Origin: Acidobacteriota bacterium
GTDB taxonomy: Bacteria > Actinomycetota > AC-67
Reading direction: 5' to 3'
Assembly: GCA_016208485.1 (NCBI GenBank)
Contig: JACQXY010000004.1
Location: 1-55,900 of the forward strand
DNA: 55,900 nucleotides
Shown here: positions 7,207-16,326 of the stretch, piece by piece
How the letters are laid out: each line of letters begins with the position of its first letter
Numbering within the stretch: position 1 is the first letter of the stretch
The notes under the pieces: generated by a model
Database searches by the model: none
The model's input: only the letters and a program-made list of their open reading frames with translations
Told to the model about the DNA's origin: nothing
Made by a program: the position numbers and the translations under genes

Positions 7207-10200
7207 CTACGGGGACGCCCGGTAGCGAATGTGCTCTCCGTCTCGCACCAAGACGCCTTCGGCAATCAGACCATCAAGCGCATCGGCGAGGACCCGCACA
7301 ATCTCCGATCCTCTGCGGTTCCAGCCGAAGATCCGCGACACCGTGGAACTCAACTCATCGCTTGTTACCGATCGGGCATCCTTGACGAGCCGTTTCATCG
7401 CGAGCTGAATCTCCTCGACGGCGACCTCCTGCGCTCCACGCTGAGTATCGGGCGCGCCATCCACCGGTGTCCGAACCGCGAACTCCCTGCCCTTCATCCA
7501 GAGGAAGCCCGCGCGATCGCGTTGCACTTCGCCATCGCGCACCAAGTATGCGATCGCTTTCGAAAACGCGTCCTGGATCCGGGAACCGCTTCGCCCGACA
7601 CCCCAGGCTTCGCGAACCCGGCGCAGGACGACGCTCTCGTGCACAGGTGCTTCAAAGGAGACAACCTCCCCGACCATGCGTCTCAGATCGGGGAATGCGG
7701 AAGGGTCATGTATGGCGATGGGGTAGCGCGGAGGTCTGGGGTGCGACAGCTCATAAGGTCTCACCCAGGACGGCAAGTCATTGAGGTCCACTGGCTCAAG
7801 CCGGACAGCGACAGGGGCGAGCACTCGCTCGCGGAGCAGCTTGGGCGCCCCGTTCCCGATGGCGCTCCGAATGGCCTCCTCCAGGCGCGTCTTCTCGCGC
7901 TCTTGGTCCCGATACCAGGCCGTCCCCCATATGTGATACAGGCGCCAGCCCAACCCTTCGAGCACTGCGTGACGCAACCGGTCGCGATCACGCGCCACCT
8001 TCGAGGAGTGATACATTGCGCCATCGCACTCAATGCCGAGCGCGTAGGATCCGGGTCGCTCTGGGTGACGAATCGCGAGATCGATCCGGTATCCGGCGCA
8101 GCCAACTTGCGGGACGATGTCGTAGCCAAGGCCACGAATGACCTGTGCCACCGACGCCTCGAAGGGACTTTCCACGTCGCGGCATTGCTCGTTTACGTCG
8201 AGCGCAAGCGCCGGAGAGCCGCGCTCGCAGTAGTCCAGGTAGCGCTTCAGGTGCCTGATTCCGGGGTTGTTGAGGGACCCCCCAAAGTCACCGCTCGTGA
8301 CCGACGAGACGACCTCGACTCTTCGCCGCGCTCGGGTGATCGCGACGTTCAAGCGCCGGTGTCCACCCGGCTTGTTGAGTGGTCCGAACTGCAGCGTGAA
8401 CTTTCCTGCTTCGTCGGGTCCGTAGCCCACACTGAAGATGATGATGTCCCGCTCGTCGCCCTGAACGTTCTCGAGGTTCTTCACGAAGAGACCGTGGAGC
8501 CGATCATCGGCGAAGAACGAGTCCAGATCCGGGTGACGCTTGCGCTCCCGCTCAAGGGCAACCTCTATCGCCGCGGCCTGAGATTCCGAGAACGCGACGA
8601 CGCCGACGCTCAGATGAGGGTGCGTCCGTGCGTGGAAGAGAACTCTCTCGACGACCTTGTCTGCTTCGATGAGGTTGTCCCGGGGACCGCCACGCCGGTA
8701 GACGCCTTTGACACAGAAAAGCTGGACGCCGACGTCCGGCGCTGTCTCGATCGCGCTTGGGAACGTGACAAGGCTTCCGTCGTAGAAGGCGTAGTTGGAA
8801 AACGTGATGAGAGCCTCATGCTGGCTTCGGTAGTGCCAGCGAAGCGGGAGGGCTCGAAGACCACCAGACCCCTTACACAGATCGAGAACGGACTCGAAGT
8901 CATCGAATTGCTCTTCCTCCCACTCATCGCCGTCTCCATCGAGGGCCACCTTCTCGAAGAACGATGTCGGCGGAAGCTGCTTCTGGTCTCCGGCAACAAT
9001 GATCTGACGGCCTCGATAGATCGCATTGATGGCGTCCGCCGGCGTCACCTGAGATGCCTCGTCGAAGATGACCGTGTCAAACGAGACATCGGGCATCAGG
9101 AATTGACTCACGGTCAGGGGACTCATCATGAGGCACGGCTTGAGCGCTTGCGCCACAGGAGCCGATTCGCCGATCAGCCTTCTGATCGGCATGTGCCTCC
9201 GCTTCTTCTCCGCCTCTCTGGCAATGATCCCGGCCACTCCCACGGTCGTCTGAGGGCGTCCCCGGTTGCACGCCTCCATCACGCGGCTGACGGTCGAAGC
9301 AACGAGTGCTTGATCCAGTTCACGGAATTCCTGGACGCAGGCCTCTCGGTCCTTGCGCGCGGTCATTCTGAAGCCGGGACGGAGACGAAGCACCTCGTCG
9401 ATCCAGCCCTCGAGAAGGCTCCGCTCAACTACCTGGGCGACCTGAGGGGACGAGACCTTCTGGTCGGTGCAGAAGGCGACGACCGGCTCCAATCCCTCTT
9501 GGTTGAGCCGGTCACGATTGGCGGAAAACGCAACCCACTCCTGAACGTCGGCAATGGTCTCGGAGAGCTCCTCCAGCAACGCCCGCCCATCGCCGAAGGA
9601 GGCATCGAGGTCTTTCGCGAGTTCCTCACTCCGAGGTTCCACGAAGAGACTCGCGATCTCGTCGCACGCCTTCCGCCACGTCGCCAGTGCCGCCGCGATG
9701 GCGTCGGGTTCGATCTGGGACCGGAGCAGCCGCTCGGCCGTCCTCTGGCGCACGGCTCCTTCGGTGAGGTCCCGCAGCTCCACGGTCCAGGCGAGCGCTC
9801 GGTCCAGCGAGTCCCAGTCGGTTTCGAGGCCGGCGTAACCGGGACCCAGTGCTGAGGAGTCGGCCTCCTGGCACTGCGCGAGGGACTCGGCCACGAGGTC
9901 GGCCTCACGCTTCCACCCGGCGATCTTTCGAGCGTGTCCGAGTGTCAGATGTCGGTCGAAGAGCGCGTCGAGTTCCGCCGTGACCCGGGCCAAAGTCGAA
10001 AGTGAAGGCCCTGCCGCCTTTGACCAGGCGCTGACGTCGGCGAGCTTCATTGACATCATCCGCTCGACGTCGTCGGGAACGACCGATATCGCCGCCTGCT
10101 CCCACGGGGTGATTCGCGCCAACAGCCCCTGAGCTCTCTGGAAGAGATCTGGATCGGGCTGACCGTCTCTCGCGAGTTGCTTCTGCATGGCAGCCTGGTC

Positions 10201-12687
10201 GAGCGGCAGTCCGGCCAGGGTCAGCGCCCGTTGGGCAACCCCGACCGCGGCGGTCAGGGATTCAAAGTCGGTCGCTTCTCCCCTGTAGAAGTGGGGGCCG
10301 AGGACTTCGCCGTGGGCGCGCTCATCTTCGCGCAGCCGCGCCGCCGCCTCTTGCCACGCACTCGCATCCCTCAAACGGGCCAACTCACGTCGCTTCGCCT
10401 TGCCCGAGCGCGCACACGAGGCCACAGCGCGTCGGTCCTGGCGAGCTTGCTTCTTGAACCTCGTGAATCCCTTGTGGGCTCTCTCGAAGCGAACACACAA
10501 CTTGGCCAGGTCTGGCAACGCAAGGACGGAGTCGGAGAAGATCTCACCGAGATACGCCTGCCAGCGCCGGTAGTCCTCCACGCGTACCTTGAGTACCCGC
10601 AGCGCATTCACAACGGCTGGCATCGCAGCGGGGCTCAGCCATGGGCCTTCAGGGTGCACTGGCGCCCCCGCAAGCGCGCCCAGCTCCGCCAGTTCCCGAG
10701 CGCGCTCCAACGTGAGACTCCGCGTGGCAAGTCCGAAGCTGCGCGCAATCGAGGTTGCCTCAGATGCGATCTGTGCCATGTCCGCTGCTGAACGGGCGAA
10801 GAACTGCTCGAGGTCTTCAAGGTGTCCCGCCTCACCGTCCAGCGACACCGGTCCCGGGGGCTTCAACGACTCAAGGACCAGGATCGCGCGCTCGATTTCT
10901 GCGGACGCTTGGAAGCTGACGCCCTCCCACGTGGAACCCACGGCATCAAGGAGAAGGCCTACTACTGTACGGTGGTCGGCGGTCAACTCCTTCAGCTTCG
11001 ATATCCTCGCGGCCATCGGATCGAGGGAGCCCACCGTCAGCCAAGACTCCGGCACTTCTGGGCGTTCTGCGAGCAGGGTCAGGACTCGAACGAGGCTTTC
11101 TGTGTGGGCGATGGAACGCGACCATGGGAGCGCCAGCTCGTTGGCGGTCGCTTCTGTCAGCCGTTCGCACTCCGCTACAGCATCGAGGGCGCTCTCGAGC
11201 AGATGGCGAATCTGTCCTTCCCGCGATGGACTGAACTCGGACCCGCTCAACTGTCTCCACTGGAAGTCTTCGCCTCGCTCGACTGGACCCCACACCCGGC
11301 CCAGCGCGGCTGCGAGGTCCACGAGCGCGGCGAATCGTTGGGGGGACAGCGAGTCAAAGGGTATCGACGCTGCCGGAGGGCTTGGCAGATCCCGCAGCTT
11401 GGCAACCCGGCCGATTGCGTCATGCAAACTCCGGTGTAGCGGTTCTCTGACTTCGTTCAGCCCCCGCGCGTACGCCGACAACTCTTTTCGTCGCTCGATC
11501 AAACGCTGGCGATCCGCTTCCGCCATATCCTGCGGAGGACGCGGGTGGCTCCTGAGAGCCCGACCCAGTTCTGCGGCAACCTCCCGCCTCGTTGCCTTGT
11601 GGCTGTGGAGTGCAAGAACGAACTCGGCGAGTCCCGCGTGCGCCAGTCTCGAGTGCACGACCTCCAGCGCCGCTGCCTTCTCGCTCACGAAGAGGACGGT
11701 CTTCTCATGGGCAAGCAGCTCCGCGATGATGTTCGCGATCGTCTGACTCTTTCCGGTTCCTGGCGGCCCGTCCATTACGAAGGAATGACCAGACCTCGCG
11801 GCGACAATGCATTGGCGCTGGCTCGCGTCAGCATCGAGGATGCTGACCATCTCCTCGGGCGGTGCGTCCTGGTCCAGGGTCTCCTCTGGGACGGGCTCGA
11901 AATCGAGGTCGATTCCGGCTTCCGCCCCCGGCCCGAGCGCGAGAGCGCCAACGATGTCGTGATTGCAGACCTGCTCTTCGTTGCTGAGGAGATCTCGATA
12001 CATGACCTCTTTGTGGAAGGAGAACGTCGACAGGACGAGGCGAGACGTCACTCGCCATTTGGGCTGTCCGGCGGTCAGCTCTCTGAAGCGAGCCAAGATA
12101 GCCTCGGGATCGGCGTCTTCCGGATCCTCGACCGGCGGAACCTCGATACCGAAGTCGCCCGAGAGCTTCATCGCAAGGGCAGGATTGACAAGCGCATCCT
12201 CTTCGGCGCGGGTGAGGCGGAACGGTTCGCGCGGGTTGGTGCGTTGTACGCTGACCGGGACGAGCCAGATGGGGCTCTGTGCAGGCTCGGAGTCCTGGGG
12301 GTCTACCCACTCCAGCATTCCGACCCCCAGGTAGAGAACCCAGAGACCCTTGTCCATGAACTCCTGCGCCGTCTTGCGCTCGAGTACGCGGAGCGCCGCC
12401 ATCAAGGACGCCTCATCGGGTTTCGAGGTGAGCAATTCGTTGGCCTGCAGACGGGGCGCCTCGGCGGACTGGCCGGCTTCGACCACGGGTGGAATGTGGA
12501 AGCGCCATCCGCGCGCTGAGGGCCCTTCGAACGCGGCGAGAATCTTCGCTGGCGACGGGGCTTCGATCTCTAGTGTCGAGGTCTTCGTAGGCCTGAAGTA
12601 GAGCAAGCGATTGAGCCTGGATAGATTGATCAGCTCGTCGCGCCAGCGCCGGACTTGCTCTCTTACTCTCTCGTCTTGCCTCGCCAT
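7207..12687 (-). CDS. DUF4011 / SF1 helicase / Vsr-like nuclease / DUF3320 protein, probable defence factor
   Basis: An intact 1826-residue protein. The N-terminus (about 1-180) matches DUF4011, 'RWRDELINLSRLNRLLYF'. Superfamily 1 helicase motifs follow: Walker A 'GPPGTGKSQT' near 306, the DEAD-box-like 'DEASQVTPADA' near 1207, 'VAGDQKQLPPTSFF', 'VQGDERDIIIFSVGYG' near 1407 and 'VAITRARRRVEVV' near 1447. A Vsr/MTES_1575-type nuclease fold follows at about 1520-1600 with 'RIDLAIRHPER' and 'LGIECDGAMYHSS' (D...ExD). The end matches DUF3320. This architecture is common in defence islands and would bind and cut foreign nucleic acid in an ATP-dependent way. The antiviral role is inferred. Base composition is visibly less GC-rich than the neighbours, suggesting transfer. 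The long middle (about 450-1150) is helical. Confidence 0.88.
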   Translation of the reverse strand: MARQDERVREQVRRWRDELINLSRLNRLLYFRPTKTSTLEIEAPSPAKILAAFEGPSARGWRFHIPPVVEAGQSAEAPRLQANELLTSKPDEASLMAALRVLERKTAQEFMDKGLWVLYLGVGMLEWVDPQDSEPAQSPIWLVPVSVQRTNPREPFRLTRAEEDALVNPALAMKLSGDFGIEVPPVEDPEDADPEAILARFRELTAGQPKWRVTSRLVLSTFSFHKEVMYRDLLSNEEQVCNHDIVGALALGPGAEAGIDLDFEPVPEETLDQDAPPEEMVSILDADASQRQCIVAARSGHSFVMDGPPGTGKSQTIANIIAELLAHEKTVLFVSEKAAALEVVHSRLAHAGLAEFVLALHSHKATRREVAAELGRALRSHPRPPQDMAEADRQRLIERRKELSAYARGLNEVREPLHRSLHDAIGRVAKLRDLPSPPAASIPFDSLSPQRFAALVDLAAALGRVWGPVERGEDFQWRQLSGSEFSPSREGQIRHLLESALDAVAECERLTEATANELALPWSRSIAHTESLVRVLTLLAERPEVPESWLTVGSLDPMAARISKLKELTADHRTVVGLLLDAVGSTWEGVSFQASAEIERAILVLESLKPPGPVSLDGEAGHLEDLEQFFARSAADMAQIASEATSIARSFGLATRSLTLERARELAELGALAGAPVHPEGPWLSPAAMPAVVNALRVLKVRVEDYRRWQAYLGEIFSDSVLALPDLAKLCVRFERAHKGFTRFKKQARQDRRAVASCARSGKAKRRELARLRDASAWQEAAARLREDERAHGEVLGPHFYRGEATDFESLTAAVGVAQRALTLAGLPLDQAAMQKQLARDGQPDPDLFQRAQGLLARITPWEQAAISVVPDDVERMMSMKLADVSAWSKAAGPSLSTLARVTAELDALFDRHLTLGHARKIAGWKREADLVAESLAQCQEADSSALGPGYAGLETDWDSLDRALAWTVELRDLTEGAVRQRTAERLLRSQIEPDAIAAALATWRKACDEIASLFVEPRSEELAKDLDASFGDGRALLEELSETIADVQEWVAFSANRDRLNQEGLEPVVAFCTDQKVSSPQVAQVVERSLLEGWIDEVLRLRPGFRMTARKDREACVQEFRELDQALVASTVSRVMEACNRGRPQTTVGVAGIIAREAEKKRRHMPIRRLIGESAPVAQALKPCLMMSPLTVSQFLMPDVSFDTVIFDEASQVTPADAINAIYRGRQIIVAGDQKQLPPTSFFEKVALDGDGDEWEEEQFDDFESVLDLCKGSGGLRALPLRWHYRSQHEALITFSNYAFYDGSLVTFPSAIETAPDVGVQLFCVKGVYRRGGPRDNLIEADKVVERVLFHARTHPHLSVGVVAFSESQAAAIEVALERERKRHPDLDSFFADDRLHGLFVKNLENVQGDERDIIIFSVGYGPDEAGKFTLQFGPLNKPGGHRRLNVAITRARRRVEVVSSVTSGDFGGSLNNPGIRHLKRYLDYCERGSPALALDVNEQCRDVESPFEASVAQVIRGLGYDIVPQVGCAGYRIDLAIRHPERPGSYALGIECDGAMYHSSKVARDRDRLRHAVLEGLGWRLYHIWGTAWYRDQEREKTRLEEAIRSAIGNGAPKLLRERVLAPVAVRLEPVDLNDLPSWVRPYELSHPRPPRYPIAIHDPSAFPDLRRMVGEVVSFEAPVHESVVLRRVREAWGVGRSGSRIQDAFSKAIAYLVRDGEVQRDRAGFLWMKGREFAVRTPVDGAPDTQRGAQEVAVEEIQLAMKRLVKDARSVTSDELSSTVSRIFGWNRRGSEIVRVLADALDGLIAEGVLVRDGEHIRYRASP

Positions 12688-13006
12688 CTTGACCCATCCC
12701 CAGATGTTCGATGCCCCCGTCGTCGCTCAACGAGAGATCGGCCTCCGAAGAGCGCTCCTTTATTCCTCCATCTATCCACCTATCCGTCCGGCCCGCTTTC
12801 TCCCTCTTTGGAGAGATATTCTGCGGCGCGCGGCAATCTCCCGGGACGGCAGGCAGGGCATTGTCCCCTGGTGGTGAGCGAGGCTCGCCGGTGACCGGCC
12901 GCGTGGTCCCCGCCGTCTCCGCGACGGCACCGCGTTGCTCGTAGATGGCAGTGGCCTCGCCCGGGGCACCCGCCGGCGCGGCAGGACCATCGCCGGGGCC
13001 CTCTCC
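12688..13006. other. Intergenic region with no supported gene
   Basis: 319 bases between the helicase start and the nagA stop. It has a pyrimidine-rich stretch around 12765-12812, purine-rich on the minus strand, that may belong to the helicase leader. No start codon with a ribosome-binding site, no RNA gene and no clear promoter can be supported. Confidence 0.5.
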
Positions 13007-14113
13007 TCAGAGCAGGCGGCCGAGCCCCTCGGCGCGGAACACGACCTCGCCGGCGCGGATGCACGCGGCCACGCGATCGTCCGCGTCCCACACGACGAGG
13101 TCGGCGCGCGCGCCGTGCTCCAGCCGGCCGCGCGAGGCCTCACCGAGCACCGCGGCGGGATGCTCGCTCGCGAGGCGAACCGCCTGCGCGAGGCCCCGGC
13201 CGTGACGGCGCGCCACGCGCCGCACCGCGTCGGCAAGAGTCGCGCGCGCGCCGGCGAGAACCCCGTCGGGAAGCCGCACGGCGCCGGTCGCACGTACCGC
13301 TGCATCTGGCGCAGGGAGGGCCATGTCCGGCGCGAGGTCGCTCACCAGGATCGCGCGCTCCACCGCGACGGACAGGATCAGCTCGACCAGGTCGTCGTGC
13401 AGATGCTCGCCGTCGGCGATGAAGGTGACCAGCGCGCGCGGATCGAGCAGGTAAGCGAGCGCCGCCCCAGGCGCGCGCTGGTGGACCGGCGTCATGGCGT
13501 TGAACAGGTGCGTGGCGAGCCGCACGCCGGCGCCGATCGCCTCGCGCGCCTGCTCGGCCGTCGCGCCGGTGTGTCCCGCCGACACGCGGATGCCGCGCGC
13601 GAGCGCCTCGCGCGCGTAGTCCATCGCGCCCTCCACCTCCGGGGCGACCGTCACGATCCGCACGCCGGGGAGATCGAGCAGCTCTCGCGCGCGAGAGTCC
13701 GAGCCCGTGCGGAGGTGCTCGGCCGGGTGCGCCCCACGAAAGGTCGGAGCAAGAACCGGGCCTTCCAGGTGGAGCCCGAGAAGCCCGTTCCCCGGACCGG
13801 CGGCGAAGTCCGCCGACGCGCGCGCGAGCGCCCCGACCTGCGCAGGATCCGAGGACGGCGCGGCGACGAGGTATCCGGTCACTCCAGCGGCGGCCAAGCG
13901 GAGATCGAGATCGCCGAGGCGCTCCGGTTGCTCGAGGGGAAAGACGTCGCCGATCCCGTTCACCTGCAGATCGATGAGCCCGGGCGTGACCGACCATCCC
14001 TCGGGGAGGGACACGTCGGGAGTCCCTACCGGCTCGACCAAGCGGTCGCCCTCGATAGCGACCGAGACGGACCGGCCGTCCGCCGGGGCGGGGGCCGCGA
14101 TCGTCAGTCGCAC
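13007..14113 (-). CDS. nagA: N-acetylglucosamine-6-phosphate deacetylase
   Basis: A 368-residue amidohydrolase. Family marks in order: 'PGLIDLQVNG' near residue 43, 'LGLHLEGPVLAPTFRGAH' near 112 (the metal-binding Glu in HLEGP), 'SAGHTGATAEQAREA' near 177 (metal His), 'ATHLFNAMTPVHQRAPG' near 198 (second metal His) and 'LVSDLAPDM' near 260 with the catalytic Asp. It removes acetate from GlcNAc-6-phosphate, giving glucosamine-6-phosphate in the cytoplasm. Usual bacterial NagA is about 380 residues, so this is complete. It overlaps the upstream nagB by 10 bases and both are read from a promoter at 14823-14851. Confidence 0.92.
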   Translation of the reverse strand: MRLTIAAPAPADGRSVSVAIEGDRLVEPVGTPDVSLPEGWSVTPGLIDLQVNGIGDVFPLEQPERLGDLDLRLAAAGVTGYLVAAPSSDPAQVGALARASADFAAGPGNGLLGLHLEGPVLAPTFRGAHPAEHLRTGSDSRARELLDLPGVRIVTVAPEVEGAMDYAREALARGIRVSAGHTGATAEQAREAIGAGVRLATHLFNAMTPVHQRAPGAALAYLLDPRALVTFIADGEHLHDDLVELILSVAVERAILVSDLAPDMALPAPDAAVRATGAVRLPDGVLAGARATLADAVRRVARRHGRGLAQAVRLASEHPAAVLGEASRGRLEHGARADLVVWDADDRVAACIRAGEVVFRAEGLGRLL

Positions 14114-14811
14114 TCGTCCTCGATCAGCACGGTCAGGCGCGGGTGCCGCCGCAGCCAGGATGCGGGAAGGTCGGCCCCCTCGGGACCGTCGAGCACGCGC
14201 CGGAGCGCGTCGCTCTTCCCCTCCCCTCCGACGACGAGGGCGACGCGCGCGGCGCGCAGGATGGTCGCCACCCCGATGGTGAGAGCGCGCGTGGCCGGGC
14301 GCACGTCGCCGAGGCGCGCGCGGTTCTCCGGGCTCACGTCCACCACCCGGACGCCGGTATCGCGCCCGCTCCCGGGCTGGTTGAAGGCGATGTGGCCGTC
14401 GGGGCCGAGACCGAGCGCGACCGCGCAGATCCCCTCGCGCTCGAGGAGCGCCTCCAGCGACTTCGCCTCGGCGTCGGGGTCGATTGCCGCCCCGATCTGG
14501 ACCAGGCGCCAGCGGAGATCCGGCGGCAGCGCGGCGCCCAGGCGGCTCGAGAGCGCGCGCTCCGCCGTGGCGGGCGGCGGGACCAGCTCATCGACCGGCA
14601 GGATACGCCGCTCGCCCCAGAGGGCGTCGCCGGCCGGCAGCGCGCCGTAGAGTGGGAGGGTGCTCTCGCCGACCGCGAGGGCGACGAAGCGCCCCGGCGC
14701 GGCGCGGAGCGCGCCGGTGAGCCAGGAAGTGAAAGCCGCATCGAGGCGCTCGGGACGCCGGAACCGGCGAACCGCGACGGGGGCGGCCGGGGCGCGGCGC
14801 GGAGTTGACAT
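14104..14811 (-). CDS. nagB: Glucosamine-6-phosphate deaminase / sugar isomerase-deaminase of the NagB family
   Basis: A 235-residue protein of the NagB/RpiA/6-phosphogluconolactonase fold. 'ALAVGESTLPLYGAL' near 44 forms the phosphate-binding loop, 'LPVDELVPPP' near 71 supplies the acidic catalytic pair and 'ALGLGPDGHIAFNQPGS' near 131 contains the NagB-specific GPDGHIAFN block with the catalytic histidine. It converts glucosamine-6-phosphate to fructose-6-phosphate and ammonia. It precedes nagA and overlaps it by 10 bases, so substrate passes directly between the two products. Slightly shorter than E. coli NagB (266), as in many actinobacterial forms. Confidence 0.87.
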   Translation of the reverse strand: MSTPRRAPAAPVAVRRFRRPERLDAAFTSWLTGALRAAPGRFVALAVGESTLPLYGALPAGDALWGERRILPVDELVPPPATAERALSSRLGAALPPDLRWRLVQIGAAIDPDAEAKSLEALLEREGICAVALGLGPDGHIAFNQPGSGRDTGVRVVDVSPENRARLGDVRPATRALTIGVATILRAARVALVVGGEGKSDALRRVLDGPEGADLPASWLRRHPRLTVLIEDECD

Positions 14812-14813
14812 TT

Positions 14814-14830
14814 TGTATGAAGACCATACA
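14814..14830. promoter_or_regulatory. Operator-like palindrome between nagB and GH84
   Basis: Perfect inverted repeat TGTATG-AAGAC-CATACA. It covers the -10 and start-point region of the nagBA promoter and the first codons of the GH84 frame. A ROK-family repressor is encoded at 21521-22825 and is a candidate ligand, by inference only. Confidence 0.55.
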
Positions 14831-16145
14831 TACTCGCCCCATCGACGTCAACCCTGATCGCTGGCTCGGGGCGGTCGAGGGCTACTACGGCCCCCCGCTC
14901 CCCGACGAGGAGCGGCTCGCCCTCGTCGAGTGGCTCGGCGCGCACGGATTCAACGCCTTCGCCTACGCCCCCAAGGACGACCCCTACCATCGCCAGCGCT
15001 GGCGAGAGCCTTATCCCCCCGAGCGCCGCGCGCGCCTGGCCGAGCTGGTGCGCGCCGGCGAGGCCGCCGGAGTGGCGGTCGCGCTCGTCGTGTCGCCCGG
15101 CCTCGACTGGAAGGAGGGGGACGAGGACCCGCTCGCGGCGAAGCTCGCGTCCTTCGCCGAGGACGGGGCGACGGTGCTCGGCGTCGCGTTCGACGACGTC
15201 CCCCCGGGTGGGGCCGACCTCGGAGCCGCGCATGCCGCCGGGGTCGCCGCCGCGGTCGCGAGGCTCGGCACGGGCGTCCGGTGGGTCACCTGCCCCACCG
15301 ACTACGCCACCGACCGCGCGACCGACTACCTGCGGGCGTTCGCGGCCGGCCTCCCGGACGGGGTCGACGTCATGTGGACGGGACCGTCGATCGTGAGCCC
15401 CGCAGTGGACGGCGCGCTCGCCTCCCGCCTGGCGAAAGACCTCGGGCGGCCCCTCCTCTTCGCCGAGAACTACCCGGTGAACGACGGCCCGATGAGCGGC
15501 GTGCTCCACCTCGGGCCCTACCGCGGCCGCGCGCCCGACCTCCCGGCGTCTACGACCGGCGTCTTCTTCAACATCATGTCGCTCCCGCGCGCGAGCCGGG
15601 TCGCGCTCGCCGCCGGAGTCCGCTTCTGGCGCGATCCCGGCGTCGATCCCGAGTCGGCGTGGCGCGACGTGCTCGCCGAGTTCCCCGGGATAGAGCGGCT
15701 CGCGCGGGCCTCCCGCTCCTGGATCGCCGATCCCGCGCCCGACCCGGAGGTCGCGGCCTTGGTGCGCGCCGCCCTTGAAGGCGACCCGACCCGGCTCACC
15801 GCGTTCGTCGACGCCGATCCGCGCGCGGGGCTCGACCCCCTCCTCGCCGCCGAGGTCACGCCCTGGCTCGACCAGTGGGACGCCGAGGCGCTCGCGATGC
15901 GCTTCGCGCTCCTTCTCCTCGGCGCGGAGCCCGCGCAGCACACGGAGCTGTCCTTCGTCGTCGCCGAGGCGTGGGCGCGGGCGCGGCACTCGCGCCTGCA
16001 GCTCTTCGGCATCCGCTGGGCCTACTACCCGGTCACCGAGCGCCGCGGGGGAAGGACCGCCCCGCGGCCCGATGCCCTGGTCACCGGGAGCAACCTCACC
16101 GACGTGCTCTGCGCCGAGGCGCTCGCGCGCGCGGCGGCGGAGTAG
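14817..16145 (+). CDS. GH84 family beta-N-acetylhexosaminidase
   Basis: A 442-residue protein without a signal peptide. The N-terminus has the GH84 block '[16 protein letters not shown]' near residue 18 and '[18 protein letters not shown]' near 49. The catalytic pair of adjacent aspartates is visible as '[11 protein letters not shown]' near 127. GH84 enzymes remove beta-linked GlcNAc by substrate assistance and include bacterial O-GlcNAcase/hyaluronidase-like proteins. It is divergent from nagBA, so released GlcNAc could feed that pathway. The start is uncertain: ATG 14817 and TTG 14805 are the only normal in-frame starts before the motif, and both lie inside the overlapping promoter region. 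Lack of export signal suggests action on imported oligosaccharide. Confidence 0.85.
   Translation: MKTIHTRPIDVNPDRWLGAVEGYYGPPLPDEERLALVEWLGAHGFNAFAYAPKDDPYHRQRWREPYPPERRARLAELVRAGEAAGVAVALVVSPGLDWKEGDEDPLAAKLASFAEDGATVLGVAFDDVPPGGADLGAAHAAGVAAAVARLGTGVRWVTCPTDYATDRATDYLRAFAAGLPDGVDVMWTGPSIVSPAVDGALASRLAKDLGRPLLFAENYPVNDGPMSGVLHLGPYRGRAPDLPASTTGVFFNIMSLPRASRVALAAGVRFWRDPGVDPESAWRDVLAEFPGIERLARASRSWIADPAPDPEVAALVRAALEGDPTRLTAFVDADPRAGLDPLLAAEVTPWLDQWDAEALAMRFALLLLGAEPAQHTELSFVVAEAWARARHSRLQLFGIRWAYYPVTERRGGRTAPRPDALVTGSNLTDVLCAEALARAAAE
14823..14851 (-). promoter_or_regulatory. Sigma-70-like promoter of nagBA
   Basis: Minus-strand TTGACG (14846-14851), 17-base spacer, TATGGT (14823-14828), with predicted start about 5 bases before the nagB ATG. 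The TGTATG/CATACA palindrome overlaps the -10, so repression by a bound regulator is plausible. Confidence 0.6.
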
Positions 16146-16173
16146 ATCGCTCGAGCGGGAGCATCCCCGCGTT

Positions 16174-16188
16174 GCGGCGCATCGCCGC
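16174..16188. terminator. Hairpin after the GH84 gene
   Basis: GCGGCG-CAT-CGCCGC, a perfect 6-bp stem 29 bases after the GH84 stop, followed by overlapping CCGCGG repeats. It probably ends GH84 transcription before the integrase. No T-run is present. Confidence 0.35.
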
Positions 16189-16326
16189 GGTCCGCGGCGG
16201 CGACCGACGCGCTTCAGAGGTGCGCCGACACCGCGGTTGTTCCGAAGATCCGCTACCGCGATCGTCCGTATCCTCCCACTGCCCTCCTTCTGGCACTGCA
16301 GCTCGCGCTCGGGTAGGTGTTGGGGC

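Noticed and set aside
7057..9855. Long open frame on the plus strand opposite the helicase
   Set aside because: It is antisense to a helicase with a full set of motifs, shows no family marks and follows the GC bias of the opposite frame.
12765..12812. Pyrimidine-rich repeats that look like a short tandem repeat
   Set aside because: Units CTATC/CCTCC vary in length and sequence; not a defined repeat.
12935..14650. Plus-strand frame across nagA and nagB
   Set aside because: Both minus-strand genes have clear catalytic motifs; this one has none.
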